A stretch of 32,484 nt of DNA from Thermodesulfobacteriaceae bacterium (GCA_015494065.1 WGCA01000011.1:1-32484), one strand, 5' to 3'; positions 8,616 to 17,040 are shown, counted from the stretch's first letter. Numbers and translations are program-made. Notes: generated by a model from the letters alone, not told the origin.

Positions 8616-8638
8616 ACCAAGATCACCGGAAGGGGTAG

Positions 8639-9970
8639 GTGATAAAAAGTATGAAAAAAGGCAAAGATTTGCGGGAGAAGCTGCTGGAGGCGGGCAAAGA
8701 CGGAGCCATTACCTACGAGATGCTAAACGACCTTTTGCCCGAAGATTACGGCGATCCCAAAAAGATCGAAGAAATTTTTGATTTTCTCTACAAGAACAAC
8801 ATCGAAGTCCTTGATGAAAAACAGCTTTTTGAAAAGGAACACCCTGATTGGCCTGAGCGTTCTCCCGAGAAAAAGATCGAAGAGGTGGTAGCGCAGGAGG
8901 AGGAACCCGAGCCGGTGGCCGAGTCAGAAGAGGTCACCTCGGCCTACCTGCGCGAAATGGGGAAGTATGAACTCCTTACTCCGGAAAGGGAGGAAGAACT
9001 TTCCAAGATCATTCGGGGTGGTTTCCAGTTCATCGTCAACGCCATTATGGAACACCCTTCCACCCTTCCTGAGATGGAAAAGCTGCGTGAGACCATAAGG
9101 CTCTGGAAAAAGCGTGACCCGGGCCTTAAACCCAAAAAGAGCCATCTAAACATCATGTTGCGCACGGTACGCGCCATTCACGAGAAATATCCGGAAGACG
9201 AGTCCATTGCCGAACTCTTGCGGCAGATCGAGGAGCGGGCGGCAGAAGTGGAGAAGGCCAAGGACGAGATGGTAAAGGCCAATTTGCGTCTGGTGGTCTC
9301 TATCGCCAAACGCTACATGGGGCAGGGGCTTTCCCTGGCTGATCTCATTCAGGAAGGGAACCTGGGTCTCATGCGGGCGGTCTTCCGCTTTGACTACAGC
9401 AAGGGCAATAAGTTCAGCACTTACGCTTCCTGGTGGATCAGGCAGGCCATTACCCGGGCCATTCTGGACAAAACGCGCACCATCAGGTTGCCGGTACACT
9501 TCCTGGAGTTGCGCAGCCAGTTTTTCAAGGCCTTTTACGAGCTGGTGAAAGAGCTGGGTCGTGAGCCCACACCGGCTGAGATCTCTGAACGTACGGGGAT
9601 CCCGCAGGAAAAGATACTGGCCATCTTTGAGGCCTCCAAAGAGCCGGTATCCCTTGAGCTCCCCATCGGGGACGAAGACAGCACCCTTGGGGATTTTATC
9701 GAAAACAAAGAAAGCCCATCTCCTTACGAACAGGTCAAGGATAAGGATCTTTCAGAGAAAGTGCGCAATCTCCTCTCCACCCTTTCTCCCCGGGAAGAGA
9801 AAATCATCCGGCTCCGTTTCGGTATCGGGGAGGAAAACGAATATACCCTGGAGGAGATCGGCAAGCGCTTCGGGGTGTCCCGGGAACGTATCCGTCAGAT
9901 AGAAAAGAAGGCCCTTTCGCGGCTGCGGCAAATGACGAAAAAAGACCACTTTAAGTATTATTCAGACTAA
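8639..9970 (+). CDS. rpoD: Primary RNA polymerase sigma factor (sigma-70/RpoD)
   Basis: The main sigma factor, 443 residues. Region 1.1 is a short acidic/helical N-terminus (about 1-95). Region 1.2 is SAYLREMGKYELLTPEREEE at 101-120. The insert between 1.2 and 2.1 is short compared with E. coli. Regions 2.1-2.4 run from about 211 (KANLRLVVSIAKRYMGQGL) through DLIQEGNLGLMRAVFRFDY and FSTYASWWIRQAITRAI to RTIRLPVH. Region 3 contains GREPTPAEISERTGI, and region 4.2 ends the protein (EEIGKRFGVSRERIRQIEKK). The GTG at 8639 is preceded by GGAAGGGG; an ATG at 8651 with AGGTGA in front is an equally good start and would remove four residues. The gene is followed at once by a strong terminator, so it is largely monocistronic. 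Confidence 0.97.
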   Translation: MIKSMKKGKDLREKLLEAGKDGAITYEMLNDLLPEDYGDPKKIEEIFDFLYKNNIEVLDEKQLFEKEHPDWPERSPEKKIEEVVAQEEEPEPVAESEEVTSAYLREMGKYELLTPEREEELSKIIRGGFQFIVNAIMEHPSTLPEMEKLRETIRLWKKRDPGLKPKKSHLNIMLRTVRAIHEKYPEDESIAELLRQIEERAAEVEKAKDEMVKANLRLVVSIAKRYMGQGLSLADLIQEGNLGLMRAVFRFDYSKGNKFSTYASWWIRQAITRAILDKTRTIRLPVHFLELRSQFFKAFYELVKELGREPTPAEISERTGIPQEKILAIFEASKEPVSLELPIGDEDSTLGDFIENKESPSPYEQVKDKDLSEKVRNLLSTLSPREEKIIRLRFGIGEENEYTLEEIGKRFGVSRERIRQIEKKALSRLRQMTKKDHFKYYSD

Positions 9971-9977
9971 ACTTTAG

Positions 9978-10003
9978 GCGGGGGCTCGGCCCCCGCTTTT
10001 TTT
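9978..10003 (+). terminator. Rho-independent terminator of rpoD
   Basis: GCGGGGGC (9978-9985), loop TCG, GCCCCCGC (9989-9996), followed by seven T. This is a textbook GC-rich hairpin plus U-run 7 bp after the rpoD stop. The next gene starts only 5 bp later, so that gene needs read-through or a promoter inside this stretch. Confidence 0.93.
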
Positions 10004-10008
10004 AATTT

Positions 10009-10338
10009 ATGCAAGGTAGCTATTATCGACCCCGAAAGAAGACTAAAAGACGCCGCCTTTCAAAATTAGCTTCCAGGAAGTCATATTTCCGGGTTTGGTC
10101 CCCCAAACTCGCCCTTTTCCTTGTTCTGGTCCTGTTATTGATCGGTTTTTCCGTCTACGTGTATCTGGGCTATAAGATCGAGGGCCTAAAAAGGGAGAAA
10201 GAAGATTTGGTCTTGACTAACGCCCGCCTTTCCGCCAAGATTTCTCGCCTGGAAAAGGATCCCAAGGCCTACGAAGAGATTGCGCGGAAAAAGTATGGTC
10301 TGGTAAAAGATAACGAACGCCTGGTGATTTTTCGTTAA
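10009..10338 (+). CDS. FtsB/DivIC-like septum formation initiator
   Basis: A 109-residue bitopic membrane protein. It has a very basic cytoplasmic N-terminus (RPRKKTKRRRLSKL at 7-20), one membrane helix (about 33-53), a short coiled coil (54-83, LKREKEDLVLTNARLSAKI) and the family's closing motif ARKKYGLVKDNERLVIF (92-108). FtsB/DivIC proteins act with FtsL and FtsQ/DivIB in the divisome. No clear Shine-Dalgarno precedes the ATG, which lies directly behind the rpoD terminator, so expression may depend on terminator read-through. efp follows after 17 bp. Assignment to FtsB rather than another small coiled-coil protein rests on topology and the C-terminal motif. Confidence 0.8.
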   Translation: MQGSYYRPRKKTKRRRLSKLASRKSYFRVWSPKLALFLVLVLLLIGFSVYVYLGYKIEGLKREKEDLVLTNARLSAKISRLEKDPKAYEEIARKKYGLVKDNERLVIFR

Positions 10339-10355
10339 TTCTCAAGGAGGAGATC

Positions 10356-10919
10356 ATGTCGATTTCTACTTCTGATTTTCGTCGCGGTCTGAAGATCGAA
10401 TGGGAAGGAAAGCCTTATGAGATTTTAGAGTTTCAGCACTCCAAGGTGGCCAAGGGCCAGGCCACGGTGCGGACCAAGTTGCGGGACCTGGTGACGGGCC
10501 GGGTGCTTGAGGTAAACTTTCGTTCGGGGGAACGCTTTGAACGACCGGATTTAGAAGAGAAGGAAATGCAATACCTGTATGCCGAAGGGGATCGTTACGT
10601 TTTTATGGATTTGGAAGATTACGACCAGGTTTATCTGGACAAAGACCAGCTCGGCGAAGCCTGGAAATATCTTCAGGAAAACATCAACGTTAAGGTCCTC
10701 TACTACAAAGGAAAACCGATAGGGGTGGAACTGCCCATTACGGTAGAGCTCAAGGTGGTGGAAACGGAGCCCGGGGTGCGGGGGGATACGGTTTCAGGGG
10801 GTTCTAAACCCGCCAAATTGGAAACCGGAGCGGTGATAAAAGTTCCCCTCTTTATTAACGAAGGAGACGTCATCAAGGTGGATACGCGCAGCGGCACTTA
10901 CGTGGAACGGGTGGAGTAA
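10356..10919 (+). CDS. efp: Translation elongation factor P
   Basis: EF-P (187 residues) relieves ribosome stalling at proline runs. All three beta-barrel domains are present. Domain I carries the exposed loop QHSKVAKGQATVRTKL, with Lys33 at the tip where a post-translational modification usually sits. Domains II and III run through EEKEMQYLYAEGDRYVFMD and the closing signature KLETGAVIKVPLFINEGDVI and DTRSGTYVERV. The start is firm: AAGGAGG 5-6 nt before ATG. The loop reads VAKGQ instead of the common PGKGQ. No EpmA/EpmB-type modification gene is seen in the window. The stop overlaps the next start (TAATG). Confidence 0.97.
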   Translation: MSISTSDFRRGLKIEWEGKPYEILEFQHSKVAKGQATVRTKLRDLVTGRVLEVNFRSGERFERPDLEEKEMQYLYAEGDRYVFMDLEDYDQVYLDKDQLGEAWKYLQENINVKVLYYKGKPIGVELPITVELKVVETEPGVRGDTVSGGSKPAKLETGAVIKVPLFINEGDVIKVDTRSGTYVERVE

Positions 10920-11134
10920 TGCTCACCCTTAAAAAGCTCCAGCAGTTCAAGGAATACCTTGAAAGCGGCGCTTTTTTCGAAGACTTTGACCAGCGTCCCC
11001 AGGACGGCCAGGCGGAAATGCTTGACATGTTAGAAGTCCTCTTTGAAATTTGTGAAATCGCAGACCAGAAGCTCACTGAACACTTTTACCGGCGCCTGAG
11101 GGGAGAAGACCAAGGCGAGGGCGAAGGGGACTGA
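10919..11134 (+). CDS. Small acidic protein of unknown function, coupled to efp
   Basis: A 71-residue protein that I do not recognise. It is mostly helical by composition, acidic (LESGAFFEDFDQRPQDGQAE; tail GEDQGEGEGD), with one Cys and no signal or membrane segment. It is supported by its context: its ATG overlaps the efp stop (TAATG) and its TGA overlaps the next ATG (TGATG), which is the sign of a translated, coupled gene. It may work with the following helical protein. Confidence 0.72.
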   Translation: MLTLKKLQQFKEYLESGAFFEDFDQRPQDGQAEMLDMLEVLFEICEIADQKLTEHFYRRLRGEDQGEGEGD

Positions 11135-11547
11135 TGCCTTATTACATTCGGGCCCGCACCTATTACCGCTATGCAGAAGAGAAACTGGCGGAGGCGGAAA
11201 TGGCGGCGGCCAAAGAGCCCGCCCGGGCCGTCAGATTGGCTTTGGACGCGGTGGAAAAGGCCATCCGGGCCCTATGGGCCATCGTCCAGATCGAAGCTCC
11301 CAAAGAGAAACCCTCGGTAGAAAAGATAATACCAACACTTGCGCAGGCCTGTGAGCCCTGGCTGGCCAAAGAAATCGAAAAGGCCTTTAAGCGGATCAAA
11401 GAGCTAGCGGAGACTCCCACCGGTGAAGGGGCCAGAGAGGCGGTAGAACTGGCCCGTTTTGTGGTGCGCGAGGCCAAGAAAGTTCTAGAGCCTATTATCG
11501 GTCCCCAGGAGACCCTCTCCAAACACCGCAAGCTGTATTTGCTTTAA
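11134..11547 (+). CDS. Helical protein, possibly HEPN-like, unknown function
   Basis: A 137-residue all-helical protein. Its first half (RARTYYRYAEEKLAEAEMAA, then ARAVRLALDAVEKAIRALWA) resembles the repeated Ala/Leu helices of HEPN-domain proteins, which bind nucleotides or RNA. The RNase signature Rx4-6H of active HEPN toxins is not present, and no partner nucleotidyltransferase gene is adjacent. It is coupled to the preceding small gene by a TGATG overlap. Its stop overlaps the stop of nth, which is transcribed from the other strand. The HEPN link is a weak visual match only. Confidence 0.65.
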   Translation: MPYYIRARTYYRYAEEKLAEAEMAAAKEPARAVRLALDAVEKAIRALWAIVQIEAPKEKPSVEKIIPTLAQACEPWLAKEIEKAFKRIKELAETPTGEGAREAVELARFVVREAKKVLEPIIGPQETLSKHRKLYLL

Positions 11548-12218
11548 GCTGCTTTGTCCCGAGAAGGGCATAGATCCCTCACTACGCACTTGGCGCAGAG
11601 GGGCTTTTTGGCCTTACAGATCTGGCGCCCGTGTTGCTGGAAGACGTAAGGAATAAAGCCCCAGTCTTCTCTTGGGATAATAGCCATCAGGTCTTGTTCG
11701 ATTTTGTTGGGGTCCTTTTCGTTGGAAAACCCGAGCCGCTTGGCCAGCCGCCGCACGTGGGTGTCCACGGGGATTCCTTCCACGATACCGTACGCGTTGG
11801 CTAGCACAATGTTGGCCGTTTTGCGGGCCACTCCGGGCAATTTCAACATATCATCCATGTTTCTGGGGACTTCCCCGCCGAACTCTTCCTCAATCATCCG
11901 GCAAGCTTCTTTGATGTATTTGGCCTTTTGCTGGTAAAAACCCGTGGGACGGATGTCTTCAGCCAGCTCCTCTAAAGGAGCTTCCGCGTAGTCTTTGGCG
12001 CTACGGTATTTTTTAAAGAGTTGGCGAGTTACCTGGTTCACCCTTTCATCGGTACATTGAGCGGAAAGGATGGTGGCCACTAACAGTTCCAGGGGATTGC
12101 TAAATTTTAGGGCGATTCTGGCCTCAGGATAGGCGGCCTTTAAACGTTCAATAATTTTAAGGAGTCTTTCCTTCTCTTCAGGGGGTAGTTCTTTTTTCTC
12201 TTTCTTCTTTTTGGCCAT
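11544..12218 (-). CDS. nth: Endonuclease III (DNA glycosylase/AP lyase)
   Basis: A base-excision enzyme of 224 residues that removes oxidised pyrimidines and cuts at abasic sites. The helix-hairpin-helix is LPGVARKTAN (127-136) with the catalytic Lys133. The catalytic Asp152 lies in VDTHVRRLAKRLG. The Fe-S loop has Cys201, Cys208, Cys211 and Cys217 with the exact C-x6-C-x2-C-x5-C spacing. A Lys-rich N-terminus (MAKKKKEKKE) precedes the domain. The gene starts 3 bp after the stop of the unrecognised gene upstream (12222-12899) and is probably co-transcribed with it. Confidence 0.96.
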   Translation of the reverse strand: MAKKKKEKKELPPEEKERLLKIIERLKAAYPEARIALKFSNPLELLVATILSAQCTDERVNQVTRQLFKKYRSAKDYAEAPLEELAEDIRPTGFYQQKAKYIKEACRMIEEEFGGEVPRNMDDMLKLPGVARKTANIVLANAYGIVEGIPVDTHVRRLAKRLGFSNEKDPNKIEQDLMAIIPREDWGFIPYVFQQHGRQICKAKKPLCAKCVVRDLCPSRDKAA

Positions 12219-12221
12219 TTT

Positions 12222-12899
12222 TTACAGAAAGGGGGTGGTTTTTTCCCGTAGGTCTTCCACCAGGGAAGAGAGGAGTTCCTCCTCTGTGGGATAATTTTTT
12301 CTTTCCCAGCGTTTATAGTCTTCTATAGCGATACTCTTTTCTGCCACCGGCAGGGCCTTTTCCTTGATTAAACGGCTGCTAAGAGTCGGCCTTATCGTTT
12401 CAGCCAAAACGAAAAAAGACATCAGCCTGCGAAAGACGTTAAGATCGTAAGTATCCAGACTCTTGCCTGCCTCCTGGCAGTCCCGACAGGCGTAGGTCAG
12501 ATGTTTTACCCTTTCCAAAAGGGGGATCTTGATCTGAGATTGGACCATTTCGTCCAGTTTGGTGTATTCCCAGGCGATATCCACGTATTCCTCCAGGGTG
12601 AAATCACGCATCAGGAGGGTTTCCCGAAACCATTCGGAAAACTTGGTTTTGAGATAGTCTACCAGGGTCATGAAATCAAGCTGGGCCCGGTGAAATTTAA
12701 GTTCCTCAAGGGGAAGGCCAGCCAGTTCGGCGATCTGCGCCAGTTTAAAGGTGCCCGTGTAGATGTGGAGGAGGGCCGCCAGGTAGTGGTAATTGGAGAA
12801 GATGATGCGTTTGCCCATGATGGTGGCCCTGGGAGGGCGGTGGTGGTAGCGGTCTAAGGCCTCTCCTACCCACTTGGCTGCCAAAAAAGTCCTGCCCAT
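12222..12899 (-). CDS. Conserved-looking hypothetical protein upstream of nth
   Basis: A 225-residue soluble protein that I do not recognise. It is rich in aromatic and charged residues and looks mainly helical. Visible points are an N-terminal AAKWVGEALDRYHHRPPRAT, a helical stretch FKLAQIAELAGLPLEELKFHR that reads like a helix-turn-helix, and one CxxC (ACRDCQ, around residue 137). There is no signal peptide or membrane helix. Only a weak AAGG Shine-Dalgarno precedes the ATG. The 3 bp spacing to nth suggests a shared transcript, so a link to DNA repair is possible but not shown. Confidence 0.75.
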   Translation of the reverse strand: MGRTFLAAKWVGEALDRYHHRPPRATIMGKRIIFSNYHYLAALLHIYTGTFKLAQIAELAGLPLEELKFHRAQLDFMTLVDYLKTKFSEWFRETLLMRDFTLEEYVDIAWEYTKLDEMVQSQIKIPLLERVKHLTYACRDCQEAGKSLDTYDLNVFRRLMSFFVLAETIRPTLSSRLIKEKALPVAEKSIAIEDYKRWERKNYPTEEELLSSLVEDLREKTTPFL

Positions 12900-13016
12900 G
12901 CCTTAAAAATATCACAACTTTTTCCCAAGCCAAATCGCTACTTTTAATGGGTCATCAAATAGTCGACATCATTGTTTATCATTACGTACATGCCTCACGT
13001 ACTGCCTCCGCCCTCA

Positions 13017-13158
13017 GTCATTGCGACCCCTGTCGTGGTTAAATCATCACGACAGAGGGAAACAATCCTTGTCGCGAGGCCTTGGCAAGAGCCGTGGCGA
13101 TCTGAGATCGCCACGCCCCCTCCACGCTTTGGAATGCGTGGAGGGGCCTCGCGATGAC
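13017..13158. repeat. Palindromic dispersed repeat, copy A
   Basis: The 351 bp gap 12900-13250 holds no gene but contains this element. Its ends are inverted: GTCATTGCGA (13017-13026) and TCGCGATGAC (13149-13158). Inside are nested hairpins. CTGTCGTG (13030-13037) pairs with CACGACAG (13048-13055). CGTGGCGATC (13093-13102) pairs with GATCGCCACG (13106-13115), with loop TGA. CCCCTCCACGC (13117-13127) pairs with GCGTGGAGGGG (13136-13146). TCGCGAGGCC (13072-13081) pairs with GGCCTCGCGA (13145-13154) and encloses the last two. The GTCATTGCGA core belongs to a widespread bacterial intergenic repeat type; two related blocks occur at 20832-21050. Confidence 0.88.
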
Positions 13159-13207
13159 CAACGTGGGGGCTTAATCGATACGGAATCTTTCATTAGGCCC
13201 TTCTGGT

Positions 13208-13235
13208 TTGACTTTTGGCGGCAAAAGTTTAAATT
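13208..13235 (+). promoter_or_regulatory. Probable promoter of smc
   Basis: TTGACT (13208-13213), 16 bp, TAAATT (13230-13235), ending 15 bp before the smc ATG. The transcript leader would be very short. It has the same spacing and nearly the same boxes as the candidate promoter at 17041-17068. Confidence 0.5.
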
Positions 13236-13250
13236 TGCGGTGGTAGCTTT

Positions 13251-16200
13251 ATGCGCATCAAAAGACTTGAGCTTTTCGGTTTTAAGACCTTCCCGAATCG
13301 TACTATCCTTTCCTTTTCTCCCGGTATTTCTGCCATAGTGGGGCCGAACGGGGCGGGAAAGAGCAATATCGTCGACGCCCTGCGCTGGATCTTGGGGGAG
13401 CAGAACCCGCGCCATTTACGGGTGAGAGAAATGTCAGACCTCATCTTCGCCGGGGATAACGGTCGGCGCCCAGAATTTGCCGAAGTCAAACTGGTTCTGG
13501 AAAACGAGCAGGGAAGGGGCCCCAAAGACCTGGCTCACCTCCCGGAAATAGTGGTGGCGCGGCGCCTTTACCGAGACGGTGAAAGTGAGTTTTTCCTGAA
13601 TAACCGTTTGTGCCGCCTAAAAGACATCGTGTACTTGTTTCTGGACACCGGAGCCCACGCCCGGGGCTACGGTATCATTGACCAGGGCCAGGTAGGGCAA
13701 TTCCTGGAGCAGTCTCCCAAGGAAAGGCGCCGTTTCCTGGAAGAACTGGCAGGAATTGCGCGCTATAAGCTCAAAAAGGAAGAAACCGTACGCCAACTGG
13801 AACGTAGTAGAGAGAATCTCTTAAGGTTAAAGGATATCTTAACCGAAGTGGATAACCAGCTCAAAAAGTTGGAAAAGCAGGCAGAGAAGGCAAAACTTTA
13901 CCTGAAACTCCAAGAAGAACTCAAGGGCCTTGAACTGAGCAGGCTAAATCAGCTCTATCTCACTACCTCCCGAAAGAAAGAAAAGCTTTTGCCCAAGAGA
14001 CAGGAACTTCAAAGACAAAACGACCGGCTACGCCAGGAATATGAAGAGCTTTTGCCCCAGAGGGAGGAAGTTTCGGCTGAGGCAGAACTTTTGCGGGAGG
14101 AAATCCAAAAATTGGAAGAGAACTGGCAAAAAATAATGGCTGATTTGCGCCGGGCAGAACAGGACTACGAAAACATCCTCCAGGAGGAAAACAACCTAGC
14201 CCGAAATATAGCAAGTTTGACGGGAAAACTAGGTGAAAAAGAACAGCAACTAAAAGAGCTGAAATCTACCTTGGAAGAAATAAAAAAGAGAAAGAAAGAG
14301 GCCTCTCAGGAGCTTTTCGAAATAAAGGAAGAAAAAGAGGTTTGGTGGCAGAAAAAAAAGAAACTTGATAAGACCCGAAGGGAGATTGAACAAAAACTCA
14401 AAGAGCTTGACGAAAAGATAAGCTCTTTGAAACAAGTTATCAGTAGTAAGGAGAGAGAAAGAAAAAGCTGGGAAAAAGAACTTTCTTTTTTAAGAAAGGA
14501 AGCCCAAAAAATAGAAAACAAAAAGGATACCCTGGCCACCCGTTACAGAGAAATCGTCAGAGAAAAAGAAGAACTTTTGGAAGAAAAAAGGGTTTTAAAC
14601 CAGCAGTTAGGTTCGTTATCCACCCAAAAGGCAGCCCTGGCCAAGGAAGTGGAAACGCTTAAGGCTTCGCTGGCAAAGTGTAGGGAAGAAGAGAGTCTTT
14701 TGCGCCTTAAGCTGAAAGAACTTCACCAGGAGGTCAGCTGGCTTACCAATTTTCTGGCAGAAAACAGTCCGGAAGCAATCAAAGTCCTTAAAGAGGCCGG
14801 TTATCCGGCAAAGATGCTCTTTGAAACGGTAAGCCTTGACGAACAGGAAGAAAGGACTTTGGAGCTGGCTTTTCCCGAATTGGTCAAGGCCTTGTGGCTT
14901 CCAGAAGGAAAAAGGGAGCCGATGGCCTTCCTCAAAGAGAAAGACGTTTCCGCCTTGATCTATGTGGGGAAAGATCCTGAGCTTTTCCTACGCAAACGGC
15001 TCCAAAAGACCGTTTTGAAGGAGGAGCTGACCCTGGAAAAGGAGGCCTGGGTGGTTTCTCCTGCCGGGGATCTCCTAGAACCGGATGGTCTCCTCCACCT
15101 TAGAGGAAAGAAGAAAGCCCCCTTTATCCTTAGTAAACGCCGGAAACTTATAAAAACTAAGGAAGATCTGAAATGTACCGAAAAAGAGCTTTCTCAAAAG
15201 ACTGAACTTCGTTTGCGACTTGAAAAGCACTTGGCAGATAAAGAGAAAGAATTACAAAAGATTAAGAAAGAATTACAAGAACACGAAAAGGAACTCGTAA
15301 GTGTAGAAAAAAGACTTGATCGCTTAGAAATAGAAGAAGAAAAGTTTACCCTTGAAAGAAATGTCTTATATGAAAAGGAAAGAGAAATTTTAGCAAAAAC
15401 CGCGTCTTTAGAAGAAAAATTGTCCCAAATAAAGGGCGAAATATCTTCTTTTCTGGAACGCCAAAAGGTTCTTTTCCAAGAAATAGAACCGCTTCAAAAA
15501 GAGCTTGATTCTATACAGAAAGAGTTGAGGCATGTGTCTTCGCGGATAAGGGATCTTGAATTGACAAGCTCTGCTCTTCAAGAACGCGCAAGGCAGGCAA
15601 GACACGAAGAAGAACGCCTCCTCAAAGAAGAAGTAAAATTGGCCAATGAACTAGAAAGGTTAAAAGAAAAACTGAACTTTTTGGAGGTCAAGTTAAGAGA
15701 AATCAAGAAGGACTTGGCCTCTAGGCGCAAAGAAGTAGAAGGTTTGCGGGAAAAAGAACAAAATATTAAGGCTTTACTGGAAAACAAAAGGAAGCTTTTG
15801 CATGAAAAAGCAGAAAAGGAAAGATCTCTTAGCGAAAGGTTGACCAAGTTGGTCAAAGAAATCTCAAAGACCGAAAAACAGCTGAACCGTCTGGAAGTAG
15901 ACCTGGCGGAGCTTGAGTTGACGTTGAGACATTTAAACGAACAAGCCCTGGAGAAATTTGGTCAAACGCTTCCGCAAGAAGAGACAGCCGGGGTCGTCTC
16001 TCCTAGCCAGCTCGAAAGGGAGATCGAAGATATCAGAGCGCAACTGAATAGGTTGGGCGCGGTAAATCTCGCGGCTTTAGAGGAGCTTGAGCAGACTAAG
16101 GAACGGAAAGAATTCTTGCTTGCCCAGAAGAATGACCTCGAAAAGGCCATCCGGGATCTAGAAGAGGCGGTGCGCCAGATCAACAGTAAGTGTCGGGCAC

Positions 16201-16646
16201 GGTTAAAAGAAGCCCTGGAAGCGGCCAACGAAAAATTAAACCTGGTCTTTGCGCTCCTTTTTCCCGGGGGGAAGGCAAGGCTTGATTTTACCGAGGCCCA
16301 GGATCTGCTTGAGGCGGGGCTTGAACTTGCGGTAAAACTTCCCGGCAAACCCGTGCGCCATCTGGCTATGCTTTCAGGAGGGGAAAAGGCCCTTACGGCG
16401 TTGGCCGTCCTTTGTGCCTTTTATTTGGTAAAACCCGGGCCCTTCTGTATCCTGGACGAAGTGGATGCCCCTTTAGATGAGGCCAATACGGCCCGTTTCA
16501 TCCAGCTCCTTAAAGAACTTAACCGGCACAGTCAGATAATACTGGTCACCCACAACAAACAGGTGATGGAGGCGGCGGATACCCTCATCGGGGTGACCAT
16601 GGAAGAGAAAGGGGTCTCCAAGATCGTAAGCGTCTCCTTGGTTTAA
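13251..16646 (+). CDS. smc: Chromosome segregation ATPase SMC
   Basis: The bacterial condensin core, 1131 residues. The N-terminal head has Walker A GPNGAGKSN at 31-39, followed by ALRWILGEQNPRHLR, and DTGAHARGYGIIDQGQV in the Q-loop region. Two long coiled-coil arms (about 165-495 and 630-960, rich in Glu, Lys and Leu) flank a hinge at about 500-625. The C-terminal head has the signature LSGGEK at 1041-1046, Walker B FCILDEVDAPLD near 1065-1076 and the closing HNKQVMEAADTLIGVTMEEKG. The hinge is divergent: it contains the closing GDLLEPDGLLHLRG element but lacks the GRATFLPL-like motif and the TGG dimer-interface glycines of most SMC proteins. No scpA or scpB is in the window. The upstream 351 bp carry a palindromic repeat and the promoter. 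The stop overlaps the convergent lipoprotein gene by 4 bp. Confidence 0.96.
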   Translation: MRIKRLELFGFKTFPNRTILSFSPGISAIVGPNGAGKSNIVDALRWILGEQNPRHLRVREMSDLIFAGDNGRRPEFAEVKLVLENEQGRGPKDLAHLPEIVVARRLYRDGESEFFLNNRLCRLKDIVYLFLDTGAHARGYGIIDQGQVGQFLEQSPKERRRFLEELAGIARYKLKKEETVRQLERSRENLLRLKDILTEVDNQLKKLEKQAEKAKLYLKLQEELKGLELSRLNQLYLTTSRKKEKLLPKRQELQRQNDRLRQEYEELLPQREEVSAEAELLREEIQKLEENWQKIMADLRRAEQDYENILQEENNLARNIASLTGKLGEKEQQLKELKSTLEEIKKRKKEASQELFEIKEEKEVWWQKKKKLDKTRREIEQKLKELDEKISSLKQVISSKERERKSWEKELSFLRKEAQKIENKKDTLATRYREIVREKEELLEEKRVLNQQLGSLSTQKAALAKEVETLKASLAKCREEESLLRLKLKELHQEVSWLTNFLAENSPEAIKVLKEAGYPAKMLFETVSLDEQEERTLELAFPELVKALWLPEGKREPMAFLKEKDVSALIYVGKDPELFLRKRLQKTVLKEELTLEKEAWVVSPAGDLLEPDGLLHLRGKKKAPFILSKRRKLIKTKEDLKCTEKELSQKTELRLRLEKHLADKEKELQKIKKELQEHEKELVSVEKRLDRLEIEEEKFTLERNVLYEKEREILAKTASLEEKLSQIKGEISSFLERQKVLFQEIEPLQKELDSIQKELRHVSSRIRDLELTSSALQERARQARHEEERLLKEEVKLANELERLKEKLNFLEVKLREIKKDLASRRKEVEGLREKEQNIKALLENKRKLLHEKAEKERSLSERLTKLVKEISKTEKQLNRLEVDLAELELTLRHLNEQALEKFGQTLPQEETAGVVSPSQLEREIEDIRAQLNRLGAVNLAALEELEQTKERKEFLLAQKNDLEKAIRDLEEAVRQINSKCRARLKEALEAANEKLNLVFALLFPGGKARLDFTEAQDLLEAGLELAVKLPGKPVRHLAMLSGGEKALTALAVLCAFYLVKPGPFCILDEVDAPLDEANTARFIQLLKELNRHSQIILVTHNKQVMEAADTLIGVTMEEKGVSKIVSVSLV

Positions 16647-17017
16647 CAGCCGTAATCGTTCAGGCTGTAACCATGGCGCTCGAAGCTTCGGCGTACCCGG
16701 CTCCTTTTTTCCTTTTCCAGACCGTAATAGATCTGCAAAAAGCGGACGGCAGAGGCCTCTTTACCGCAGGCGGCTTCAAAAAGGGCCTCCTGTTCTGCGG
16801 TCTCAAGCCGGGCCTCCTTTAAAATGTTGAGCAGTTCTTTTTCCTGGCAGAGCCTCTTTTCAAGCTTCTGGGAGCCTGCCCCCTTTTGGCCGATAATGAC
16901 CCAGGGGCGGTCTAGGTCATACCGGGCCGCGTCCCCTTTTTCCTGGTAGAGGTATACCCCTCTGCCCCCACAGCCAAAAAGCAAAAACAACGAGAGGAAA
17001 AGCCAAAACCTTTTCAT
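16643..17017 (-). CDS. Small putative lipoprotein
   Basis: A 124-residue protein with a lipoprotein signal peptide (MKRFWLFLSLFLLFGC; lipobox LFGC, Cys16), followed by a Gly-rich linker and a compact helical domain with three or four Cys (RLCQEKELLNILKEA; FEAACGKEASAVRF; C-terminal NDYGC). I do not recognise the family. The GC next to the lipobox (CGGRG) gives a +2 Gly, consistent with export to the outer membrane. Its 3' end overlaps that of smc by 4 bp on the opposite strand. Confidence 0.78.
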   Translation of the reverse strand: MKRFWLFLSLFLLFGCGGRGVYLYQEKGDAARYDLDRPWVIIGQKGAGSQKLEKRLCQEKELLNILKEARLETAEQEALFEAACGKEASAVRFLQIYYGLEKEKRSRVRRSFERHGYSLNDYGC

Positions 17018-17040
17018 AAACCCCTCTTCTTTTTTCTAGT

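Noticed and set aside
13017-13158. CRISPR-like or IS-like element
   Set aside because: There are no regularly spaced direct repeats, no cas genes and no transposase frame; the block is a nest of inverted repeats.
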